From Porphyromonadaceae bacterium UBA7207 (GTDB lineage: Bacteria; Bacteroidota; Bacteroidia; Bacteroidales; Muribaculaceae): a DNA stretch of 23,960 nt. Below the pieces are notes generated by a model. The model was not told where the DNA came from, did no database searches, and saw only the letters and a list, made by a program, of their open reading frames with translations. Shown here piece after piece: positions 8,240 to 15,184 of this stretch (position 1 is the first letter of the stretch; every line of letters starts with the position of its first letter). The DNA is taken from assembly GCA_002490635.1 (NCBI GenBank), contig DKUJ01000015.1, positions 68,574 through 92,533 on the forward strand. The letters are read 5' to 3'. Made by a program: the position numbers and the translations under genes.

Positions 8240-9576
8240 TTCCTGGCGGGCTTAAAAAGTTCGACATATCGGTTGATATCTTCGGGCGTGCACATTTCCG
8301 TGGCGGCGACAAGAATGGAGCTGCCGTCGAGTTTCACACCTGCCACAATGCCGGCGGCAGCCGCGCTGGCGATTACCTCGTCGGCGGTAAGCGGAGCGGC
8401 GATATCGAGCACGAACTCGTTGAGGAAAGGCCTCTCGGGATACCGCAACGCGAAAGCGCCGGTAGCTACAAGACCTTCGGCAAGGGAATGGGCAGCGGCA
8501 GAGCTCAGTTCGTTGACTTTACGCAGACCTTCCGCTCCCATCAGCGACAGATACGCGGCGGCATGGAGGGTCATGATGCCCTGGTTGGAGCATATGTTGG
8601 ATGTCGCCTTCTGGCGCCGTATATGCTGTTCGCGTGCCTGGAGGGTAAGGACAAAGCAGCGCCGGCCTTCGCGGTCGGTGGTGGCACCGACCACACGCCC
8701 CGGCAGCTTGCGCATCAGGGATTTGCGGCAGCACAGATAGCCCAGTCCGGGGCCACCGTAGTTCAGCGGCATACCCAGACTCTGAGCCTCGCCGCAGGCG
8801 ATGTCGGCACCCCATTCGGCAGGAGTGCGGAGCACACCCAGAGGTGAGGCATGGCTATTGAGAATCATCAGTGCCTTGGCGGCATGTATCTTGTCGGCGA
8901 CGCCGGAGTAATCCTCCACGATTCCATAGTAATTGGGCTGTGAGAGCACCACTGCGGCCACATCACCGGCGCCAAGCATCTTCTCCATCTCGGGAATGGA
9001 CGTGGTGCCACGATCCTCCGGAATGACCTCGATAACAATACCTGCGCCGGAGGCATAGGTGGCCAGCACTTGCGCGACCGCCGGCGCCACGGTGGCCGAC
9101 AGCAGAACACGCTTGCGGCGGCGCGCCGATGCCACGGCCATGTTCACGGCTTCGGCAGTGGCGGTGGCTCCGTCGTAGATGGATGCGTTGCTGACCTCCA
9201 TGCCCGTGAGCGCGCACATCATGCTCTGGTATTCGAAAATATATTGCAGGGTGCCCTGAGAAATCTCGGGTTGGTAGGGAGTGTAGGCAGTGGCGAATTC
9301 CGACCGGCTGAGAATCGACGTTACAGCCGACGGTGTATAGTGCCTGTAGAACCCGGCTCCGGCAAAGCATGCCATTTCTCGGTTGAGCCGTCCAAGGGCG
9401 GCGAAATAGCCGCGCAGTTCAGGCTCGCTCATGCCCTGCGGAAGGTCATAGCCCTTTGCAAGACGCAGTTGCGGCGGCACATCGGCGTAGAGGTCGTCGA
9501 CGGCTGTCACACCGCAGCACCGGAGCATACGGGCTATATCCTCGCCCGTATGTGGCAGATAGCGATGGCTGTTCAT
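8236..9576 (-). CDS. gcvPA: Glycine dehydrogenase (decarboxylating) subunit 1
   Basis: The 446-residue N-terminal half of the split P protein has the PLP-transferase fold but no pyridoxal lysine, and forms the active enzyme with GcvPB. It opens with RYLPHTGEDI and carries GAGFYRHYTPSAV, ATAYTPYQPEISQGTLQYIFEYQ-type and GGPGLGYL segments typical of the subunit. It starts 6 bases after gcvH and ends in a 4-base overlap with gcvPB. Split P proteins are usual in Firmicutes and Thermotogae; many Bacteroidota carry a single long GcvP (family knowledge). Confidence 0.95.
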   Translation of the reverse strand: MNSHRYLPHTGEDIARMLRCCGVTAVDDLYADVPPQLRLAKGYDLPQGMSEPELRGYFAALGRLNREMACFAGAGFYRHYTPSAVTSILSRSEFATAYTPYQPEISQGTLQYIFEYQSMMCALTGMEVSNASIYDGATATAEAVNMAVASARRRKRVLLSATVAPAVAQVLATYASGAGIVIEVIPEDRGTTSIPEMEKMLGAGDVAAVVLSQPNYYGIVEDYSGVADKIHAAKALMILNSHASPLGVLRTPAEWGADIACGEAQSLGMPLNYGGPGLGYLCCRKSLMRKLPGRVVGATTDREGRRCFVLTLQAREQHIRRQKATSNICSNQGIMTLHAAAYLSLMGAEGLRKVNELSSAAAHSLAEGLVATGAFALRYPERPFLNEFVLDIAAPLTADEVIASAAAAGIVAGVKLDGSSILVAATEMCTPEDINRYVELFKPARK

Positions 9577-9582
9577 GGGAGT

Positions 9583-9960
9583 TCAGTGCTGCTGTGCGGC
9601 CACGAATTCATCGTATGCTTTCTGGTCCATCAGCCCGTCGAGCTGGGAAGGATCCTCTATTCTCACTTTCAGAATCCACGCTTCCAGAGGCGCATTGTTG
9701 AGAAGGCGGGGATTATCCACGAGTTCATCGTTGACCTCGAGCACTTCGGCATCGACGGGCATGAAGAGGTCGGAAGCCGCCTTGCGGCTCTCCACTGCGC
9801 CGAAGTCTTCGCCGGCAGCGAAGGTATCGCCTTCCTCGGGGGTGTCGACATAGGTTACAACTCCGAGCTGCGATGCGGCGTATTCGCTGATTCCTACATA
9901 GCCTTCTGCGCCTTCGACGCGGATATACTCGTGAGAGGGAAGATAATATATGTTACTCAT
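9583..9960 (-). CDS. gcvH: Glycine cleavage system H protein
   Basis: The 125-residue lipoyl carrier shuttles the aminomethyl group among P, T and L proteins. The lipoyl lysine is Lys60 in ESRKAASDLFMPV, the standard ESxKAAS site. The start MSNIYYLPSHEYI and the HEYI motif are typical, and length is normal. It lies 30 bases after gcvT and 6 bases before gcvPA. Lys60 is the expected target of the LplA encoded first in this operon. Confidence 0.97.
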   Translation of the reverse strand: MSNIYYLPSHEYIRVEGAEGYVGISEYAASQLGVVTYVDTPEEGDTFAAGEDFGAVESRKAASDLFMPVDAEVLEVNDELVDNPRLLNNAPLEAWILKVRIEDPSQLDGLMDQKAYDEFVAAQQH

Positions 9961-9990
9961 GGCTTTAGGGTATTGGATTTTTGTATGTGG

Positions 9991-11094
9991 TTATTTTTTG
10001 TATTTGGGTACATAGAAGCGCTTTTTGACAACTGTAGCCGGCACAAGCCTGCGGCGGATGCGCACCTGCAGGCTGCTGCCGAGCGGAGCATAGCGGGCAT
10101 CGACAAGCGCCATGGCAATGTTCTCGCCCAGGGTGAGGGAATTGTAGCCTGTGGTGACATGGCCTACGACCGCGCCGTCGAGATCGAGCACCTCGAAGCC
10201 ATGGCGCGCCGTGGCCGCACCGTCGAGCCTAAGCCCCACGAGCTTGCGGGCCGGGCCTTCGGCCTTCTGGCGGGCAAGGGCTTCGCTGCCTATGAATCCT
10301 CCGGGTTTGTCGAGTTTCACAAACATGCCCAGACCGGCCTCGATGGGGGTTATGTCGTCGGCGAGCTCATCGCCATAGAGAGGCAGTCCGGCCTCGAAAC
10401 GCAGCGTGTCGCGGCAGCCGAGTCCGCAGGGCTGTACTCCGGCGGCCAGCAGTCTGTTCCACAGCTCCACGATGACCTCGGGAGCGGCATAGATTTCGAA
10501 ACCGTCCTCGCCGGTATAGCCGGTACGGCTCACTATGGCAGGCACACCTCCGCACAGCGAGCCTTCAAGAACCCTGAAGGTATAGAACGGCATCGATTTC
10601 AGCTCCAGGCCCATCTCCCTTTCAAGAATCGCCTCCGCGTCGGGGCCCTGCAAGGCGAGCTGGCCATAGTCGGCACAGCGGTCGACAACCTCGGCATCGA
10701 AGCCGGCGGCGGCATTTCTCACCCATGCCACATCTTTCTCGGCATTGGAGGCATTGACCACCAGCAGGAACTTTTCGGCATTGACACGATATACCAGAAG
10801 GTCGTCGACGGTTCCGCCGTCGGGATGGCACATCATGCCATAGGCCACACCGCCATCGGCGAGTGCCGCGGCATCGTTGGTGAATATGTGGTTCACCAAG
10901 TCCAAAGCCTGGGGGCCTTCCACCACAATCTCTCCCATGTGTGATACATCGAACAGACCCGCGGATGTGCGGACAGCGGTATGTTCCTTGTCCAGCCCGT
11001 CGTACTCGATGGGCATGTCGTAGCCTGCGAAAGGTGCCATCAAGGCTCCGAGCGCCTTGTGGGATGCGTGCAGGCAGGTGGTTTTGTTTTCCAT
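9991..11094 (-). CDS. gcvT: Aminomethyltransferase (glycine cleavage T protein)
   Basis: The 367-residue protein transfers the methylene group from aminomethyl-H protein to tetrahydrofolate, releasing ammonia. Family motifs seen are APFAGYDMPIEY near the start, TSAGLFDVSHMGEI, LALQGPDAE, SRTGYTGEDGFEIY and LRFEAGLPLYG. The open frame continues 41 codons upstream into lplA, but the ATG at 11094 begins just before the conserved domain and lies only 2 bases after the lplA stop, so it is preferred. The position between lplA and gcvH implies co-transcription. Confidence 0.96.
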   Translation of the reverse strand: MENKTTCLHASHKALGALMAPFAGYDMPIEYDGLDKEHTAVRTSAGLFDVSHMGEIVVEGPQALDLVNHIFTNDAAALADGGVAYGMMCHPDGGTVDDLLVYRVNAEKFLLVVNASNAEKDVAWVRNAAAGFDAEVVDRCADYGQLALQGPDAEAILEREMGLELKSMPFYTFRVLEGSLCGGVPAIVSRTGYTGEDGFEIYAAPEVIVELWNRLLAAGVQPCGLGCRDTLRFEAGLPLYGDELADDITPIEAGLGMFVKLDKPGGFIGSEALARQKAEGPARKLVGLRLDGAATARHGFEVLDLDGAVVGHVTTGYNSLTLGENIAMALVDARYAPLGSSLQVRIRRRLVPATVVKKRFYVPKYKK

Positions 11095-11096
11095 GA

Positions 11097-12110
11097 TCAG
11101 GTATAGAGTGTGTTTCGGTATTGTACTATCAGTCGCGCAAGCGATATACTGTCGAGTCCGGCGATCACCTTGCCCACATCGACCTGCGAGAGAGCCTGCA
11201 CCACGGCGGCTTCGCAAAACTCGACGCCTTCGAGGCGCCGGCAGACAAGGGAATCGACATCGTCGAGCAGGAAAAAGTCTCCATCGAGCGAAATGCCTCT
11301 TATATGGGTGCCGTCGGCTGTGAGAGCCACTGTGGCGGAGATTTCACCCACGCCGTCGATGCGGCTGCTGCGCCGGATACAACCGGCAGGCAGCTCTCGT
11401 GGCTCGCAGCGTATAAATTCAGGGGCATAATAACGCTGCTCCAGAGCCTCGATACCCTGCACATCGGCATCGCACAGCATGTGCTCGCTGTCGGTGAGCA
11501 TTTCTATGGCCTTGCGGCCAAATTCCTCAAGTGTCAGTTCCAGGCCTATGTCGCGCAGGCAGCCGACCCGCATGGAAACCGACTTCACGGCTTTTGATAC
11601 CAGCTTCGCCCTCGACGGAGTGAGCGCATGCTGCATGTGCGTGGAATCCAGTCCGTAAAGCATGGTGCCGTGCACTATGCAGCGCCCCGGAAGATGGTAG
11701 AAAGCGTTGCCGCTTATCTTGCGGCCCCCGGCAACGATATCGTTGCGGCCATTGGCCTGCGCGTCTATTCCAAGCCGGCAAAGCATGTCGGCAATCATGG
11801 TGGTGTATGCCGAGAAAGTGCTTTGTATGGCATCGCCGGGAGCGATATACGAAAACATGTAGTTCTGCATGTCGGCGAACACGGCGCCGCCGCCGCTCCG
11901 GCGGCGCACCACCGGAATGCCGTTGTCGCGGCAGTAGTCGAGATTCACCTCTGCGGCAATATCCTGGTTGCGGCCGCAGATAACTGTAGGCTCAACCCTC
12001 CAGCAGAAAAAGTAGCGTCCGACAGGCAAAGTGCGTGCCGCCCATTCTTCCATGGCAAGGTAAAAGGGCAAAGGACGTACTTCGTCGAAAGGAAGCCGAA
12101 GGTGAATCAT
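11097..12110 (-). CDS. lplA: Lipoate-protein ligase A
   Basis: The 337-residue enzyme activates lipoate with ATP and attaches it to lysines of lipoyl-dependent proteins. The lipoate-binding loop RRRSGGGAVFAD is at 69-80, NGRNDI at 120-125, and the lysine of KISGNA (Lys131) corresponds to the conserved ligase lysine. An accessory C-terminal domain is present, so the enzyme looks complete. It is the first gene of the glycine cleavage operon, with a strong promoter 26 bases upstream of its ATG. The arrangement suggests its main client is GcvH. No lipoate synthesis gene (lipA or lipB) lies in the window, so salvage of external lipoate is likely but unproven. Confidence 0.94.
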   Translation of the reverse strand: MIHLRLPFDEVRPLPFYLAMEEWAARTLPVGRYFFCWRVEPTVICGRNQDIAAEVNLDYCRDNGIPVVRRRSGGGAVFADMQNYMFSYIAPGDAIQSTFSAYTTMIADMLCRLGIDAQANGRNDIVAGGRKISGNAFYHLPGRCIVHGTMLYGLDSTHMQHALTPSRAKLVSKAVKSVSMRVGCLRDIGLELTLEEFGRKAIEMLTDSEHMLCDADVQGIEALEQRYYAPEFIRCEPRELPAGCIRRSSRIDGVGEISATVALTADGTHIRGISLDGDFFLLDDVDSLVCRRLEGVEFCEAAVVQALSQVDVGKVIAGLDSISLARLIVQYRNTLYT

Positions 12111-12135
12111 TATCCGTCGTTTTAGGGTTGCGCCC

Positions 12136-12166
12136 CAAAATTAACCAAATTCTCCGTCCCTGCAAA
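12136..12166 (-). promoter_or_regulatory. Promoter of the lplA-gcvTH-gcvPAB-lpdA operon
   Basis: The minus strand reads TTTG (12166-12163), 19 bases, TAATTTTG (12143-12136), an exact fit to the Bacteroidota consensus. The -7 element lies 25 bases before the lplA ATG, so the leader is about 20 bases. That is too short for a glycine riboswitch, which controls many gcv operons elsewhere. Confidence 0.85.
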
Positions 12167-12203
12167 AACTTTCGCAATTTTCGCACACGGCAGGCTCCGG
12201 AAC

Positions 12204-12264
12204 ATGCCGAATCCTGCCGATGCAGCTACAGACAGTCTTCGGCATAGGCATGCAGCTACGTTCG
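12204..12264. repeat. REP-like intergenic element, copy 1
   Basis: AGGCATGCAGCTACGTTCG at 12246-12264 recurs on the opposite strand at 20492-20510 with one mismatch. A second partial copy, ATGCAGCTAC, sits at 12220-12229, exactly 30 bases before the same string at 12250-12259. ATGCCGAA (12204-12211) and TTCGGCAT (12238-12245) form an 8-bp inverted repeat. The element lies between the kinase gene end and the gcv promoter. Confidence 0.55.
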
Positions 12265-12396
12265 GGTAAATCCCGCCGGCAGTTTCACGACCTTGTTTTT
12301 GTTCAGCGTTTCCATGCATGCTGTCTTTTTCAAGCATTGCAAAAGAAAGAGCCTCGACAAATTATTAAAGTAATAAAGTGCGAAGTATGAAAGGGT

Positions 12397-14178
12397 TTAT
12401 ATCGCCGAGGAAACGGGCACGGGGGCGACTGCGCGAACCCTGATTGGATTTGGCTTGCCGTTGAGGCTGACGCCGCCGTAATGCATATCAACGTACCACG
12501 CGTAGGAAGGGACATTCTCATGCTCTGTTCGGGTCCAATACAATGAATTGGATGGAAAGCTGCCTCCATAGGCTTCACCGGCATCCGCTACCGCATCTGC
12601 CTGACTAAGCCATGCCTCGCCTTGCCCCTTTGTCGGCAATCTGTTGCCGAAACGGCGCATGGCCTCATTCCAATCCATTCCAGCACCTCCGGCTTCATCT
12701 TCGAGAGCGAGGATAAAGCGCTCGCCGTTTTTTATTATCACCACCCCGAGTTTTTCATCTCCTGGCCTGATGCGGCTGCGCCAGTTCGATTGGTTGAAAT
12801 ACAATGTTTGGCCTTCTCGCCTGATTGCAAGGTCGAGATTGTGTGGCGTCCTCATCTCGGCTTCTTCCCGTTCTATACGTTCCTGCTCCAGCCGCTGAGC
12901 CTCCGCCCGCTCCCGTTCAAGCCTCTCATTATCATCCGGGATAGATGTATTCTGTGTTGTCGGCGATGTCTGTTGGCCGATTGCTTGAACGTTTTCAGCT
13001 ACCACCGCCTCTTCCACTACGGCCAATGTGTCGTGGGCTACCGTTGCCAAGCCGTCGCCTTTGCCGGAAAAGACGGCAATTCCGGCACCGACAAGCACCA
13101 AAAGCCCTACCAGGCCGAACAGCAGCGGCTTGCGGTTTGCTTTCGGCGTTGGCGCCGGTATTTCTGATAGCGGCTTCGGGGATGACAAAGGTTCCGGAAA
13201 TGGCTTTGTGGTGCCGGGTTCAGATTCGGGATGCGTTAACAGCCTCGTTTTAACTGTCTCTTTGCCGCCGAGGGCTGCCAAGAGTGCACCTGCATCGGGA
13301 TAGCGGTCGAACTTACGCATTGCCATGGCCTTAGCTATGGCCGTGCGCATGGTCGCGCCCAAGCTGAGGCCGGCGATTGTGGCTTCCGGCTCTCCCGCTG
13401 GCCAGTCGTTGGCAGCGGTCGGAGTACGGCCGGTGGCAGCGGCAAGAATGGTGGCGCCGAGGGCGTACACATCGGCAGTGGGGCTGAAAGTCCTGATGCC
13501 GGAATACTGCTCAGCGGGAGCATAGCCATCGCTGCAGGCCATTGTGTTTACGGTCGACGTGGCCGAGCCGTCGGCATTGTAGTGTTTACTGAGGCCGAAG
13601 TCGATGAGCACCGGGCGCACATTGCCGTCGCCGTCGGCTCCCAGCATAATGTTGGCAGGCTTGATGTCGAGATGCGTAAGCCGACGCGCATGAAGATAGG
13701 CTACAGCGTCGATAACCGGGAATACCAGGCTGCGGATTTCGTCCTCGCCAAGCGGACCGTTCCGCTTTATGTAGGCATCGAGGCTTTCGCCTTCGAGATA
13801 TTCCATCACATAATATGCCGTACCGTTGATTTCGAAAATCTCGTTGACCTTGACTATATTGCCATGTCCGGCGCCATATTCGGCCAACCGTCGGGCTTCG
13901 GAGACAAAGTCCCTGAGACTTCCCGCCACCAGCGCTCTGGAAGCATCGGTGCCCGGGCACACAACGGTGTGCGAATCACCGGCACGCTCGCATTGGTCGC
14001 CGATGAAATGCTCTTTTATGGCGACATGGGCTTTCACGTTGAGATTGCCCACACGCATGGTCATCGACGCCAGATATGTGATGCCGAAGCCACCGGCGCC
14101 AAGAACGCGCTCTATGCGGTAGGCGGTGGCGCCTTGCAGCACCGTTCCAGGGCGCAGAGCCTTGTCTTTGTAGTCCAT
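12397..14178 (-). CDS. Transmembrane Hanks-type Ser/Thr protein kinase with C-terminal DUF1566/Lcl-like domain
   Basis: The 593-residue protein has a cytoplasmic kinase domain (about 18-305): glycine loop GAGGFG (27-32), Lys55 in AIK, Glu94, catalytic HLDIKPAN (169-176), DFG (193-195) and APAEQY (220-225). All key residues are present, so it should be active. A Pro-rich linker leads to one membrane segment (about 350-370). Next comes a charged heptad-like stretch (418-443) rich in Glu and Arg. The end (about 450-590) has DWNEAM, RLPTKGQGEAWL, YWTRTE and VRAVAP in the order seen in DUF1566/Lcl C-terminal domains. The topology suggests an envelope sensor signalling to an internal kinase. Substrate unknown. 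It has its own promoter, and no partner phosphatase gene is visible nearby. Confidence 0.88.
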   Translation of the reverse strand: MDYKDKALRPGTVLQGATAYRIERVLGAGGFGITYLASMTMRVGNLNVKAHVAIKEHFIGDQCERAGDSHTVVCPGTDASRALVAGSLRDFVSEARRLAEYGAGHGNIVKVNEIFEINGTAYYVMEYLEGESLDAYIKRNGPLGEDEIRSLVFPVIDAVAYLHARRLTHLDIKPANIMLGADGDGNVRPVLIDFGLSKHYNADGSATSTVNTMACSDGYAPAEQYSGIRTFSPTADVYALGATILAAATGRTPTAANDWPAGEPEATIAGLSLGATMRTAIAKAMAMRKFDRYPDAGALLAALGGKETVKTRLLTHPESEPGTTKPFPEPLSSPKPLSEIPAPTPKANRKPLLFGLVGLLVLVGAGIAVFSGKGDGLATVAHDTLAVVEEAVVAENVQAIGQQTSPTTQNTSIPDDNERLERERAEAQRLEQERIEREEAEMRTPHNLDLAIRREGQTLYFNQSNWRSRIRPGDEKLGVVIIKNGERFILALEDEAGGAGMDWNEAMRRFGNRLPTKGQGEAWLSQADAVADAGEAYGGSFPSNSLYWTRTEHENVPSYAWYVDMHYGGVSLNGKPNPIRVRAVAPVPVSSAI

Positions 14179-14212
14179 TGCAGATATGTGATTGATAAAG
14201 TTATGCGGTGCA

Positions 14213-14244
14213 CAAAATTATGCAAATAGCGGCAATTCCGCAAA
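14213..14244 (-). promoter_or_regulatory. Promoter of the Ser/Thr kinase gene
   Basis: The minus strand reads TTTG (14244-14241), 20 bases, TAATTTTG (14220-14213), an exact consensus match. The ATG at 14178 lies 34 bases beyond the -7 element. The pyrimidine repeat begins 13 bases upstream of the -33 element, so it could influence this promoter. Confidence 0.85.
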
Positions 14245-14256
14245 TGCATGCAGGTA

Positions 14257-14318
14257 CTCTCCTCTCTCTCTTCTCTCTCCTCTTCTCTCTCCTCTCCTCT
14301 CTCTCTTCTCTCTCCTCT
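14257..14318. repeat. 62-base pure pyrimidine tract with a 27-base direct repeat
   Basis: Every base from 14257 to 14318 on the plus strand is C or T. Two identical 27-base copies (14257-14283 and 14292-14318) are separated by TCTCTCTC, giving a period of 35. The minus strand, in the sense of the flanking genes, is all purine. The tract begins 2 bases after the lipoprotein stop codon (14321-14323) and ends just upstream of the kinase promoter. Confidence 0.9.
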
Positions 14319-14320
14319 AC

Positions 14321-14950
14321 TCACTCCGTATCCGGCAGGGATATGCCCGGCAGCAGCGCCGGAGCATCTTCGGCCGGGACAATTACCGAACATGCACCTT
14401 GTGTTATCGGGCTATTCACACATGGAGCAGTCAGAATCCTGCCATTCACGCCGATGGCTATTCTCTTGCCGATATTGGCTGTGGTTATGTTCTCCCACTG
14501 TTGCCTGTCATCGAATCTGAAAGCGATCTGCAGGCAGTCGGCATAACACGGCGATACGCTCTCCGAGTCAACCTCCACCTCCTGCTCCAACAATGGAGTG
14601 GATTCAATAAACACCAGGTTCAACGGTTCCCGCGCGCCAAAATCTATCCATTGATAAGCATAGCCACGGGCAGACAAGAGGGAATCGTTATGCGCAAGCA
14701 ACTCATCGACCTTTGCCGATTCTTCCTGCGTGTAGCTGTCGCGCAATGGCAGTATATCGCCATACGCTTCCTGGTCCGCGACTTCAAGGCCGACGGACCC
14801 GGACGGGACAACCGCATATGCGGCGACTTGCCATTTCACTTTATCGACTTGTGCGGACTTTCCGGCTCCCGCACTGCCGCAGCTTGCGAGAACTGCGGCA
14901 AGAGCCATGATGATTGCAAGGAATGGCATCCTGATGATTTCTGTTTTCAT
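14321..14950 (-). CDS. Lipoprotein with SecD P1-head-like domain
   Basis: The 209-residue protein has a type II signal peptide with lipobox LASC (Cys24), so it should be lipid-anchored in the envelope. Residues 139-191 run CLQIAFRFDD, ITTANIGKRIAIGVNGRI, LTAPCVNSPITQGACSVI. This matches the spacing of the SecD P1 head (T-N-GK-LAI-xDG-xx-SAP-x-N-PI-xG). None of the membrane segments of SecD is present, so it is not a translocase subunit. Similar lone domains occur in Bacteroidota lipoproteins of unknown role. It is upstream of the kinase on the same strand. A weak -7 element (TAACTTCG, near 15013) precedes it. Exact function is unknown. Confidence 0.78.
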   Translation of the reverse strand: MKTEIIRMPFLAIIMALAAVLASCGSAGAGKSAQVDKVKWQVAAYAVVPSGSVGLEVADQEAYGDILPLRDSYTQEESAKVDELLAHNDSLLSARGYAYQWIDFGAREPLNLVFIESTPLLEQEVEVDSESVSPCYADCLQIAFRFDDRQQWENITTANIGKRIAIGVNGRILTAPCVNSPITQGACSVIVPAEDAPALLPGISLPDTE

Positions 14951-15122
14951 AGGTTCTTATCCGTGAGGTTATGTGCCGCGTGGCACCTGACTGCCGCGAA
15001 GTTACACATTCCGGCACACATTTCATAGAGCGACCGTCCTGCCGAAGCCGGAAATGCGGTCAGAAGCCGTTCAGCAACGCTAAATATTCTTAATTCGCCG
15101 AATCCGTTTTCGCTTTTTTTTG

Positions 15123-15130
15123 TAATTTTG
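15123..15130 (+). promoter_or_regulatory. Putative -7 element of malQ
   Basis: TAATTTTG matches TAnnTTTG 54 bases before the malQ ATG and follows a long T-rich run. No good TTTG lies 19-21 bases upstream, so the promoter may be weak or activator-dependent. The 234-base gap 14951-15184 is a divergent promoter region shared with the lipoprotein gene. Confidence 0.5.
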
Positions 15131-15184
15131 CCTTCGCCGCTACTGACGGTCAATTCGGAGAAATATCATACACTAACATACTAT

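Noticed and set aside
9070..10944. A 624-codon open frame on the plus strand, opposite gcvPA-gcvH-gcvT
   Set aside because: It lies antisense to three well-supported genes, shows no family motifs, and is explained by GC-rich codon bias leaving the opposite frame open.
12122..12337. A 71-codon frame on the minus strand between the kinase and lplA
   Set aside because: It runs through the REP-like repeat and the consensus lplA promoter, and the product resembles no family I know.
12111..12396. Glycine riboswitch upstream of the glycine cleavage operon
   Set aside because: The promoter sits 26-56 bases before the lplA ATG, leaving only about 20 transcribed bases, and no tandem aptamer-like sequence is visible.
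14257..14318. Pyrimidine tract as part of a coding sequence (short plus-strand frames cross it)
   Set aside because: The frames encode only Leu/Ser/Pro-type low-complexity peptide and overlap the lipoprotein gene antisense; the tract is better seen as intergenic repeat.
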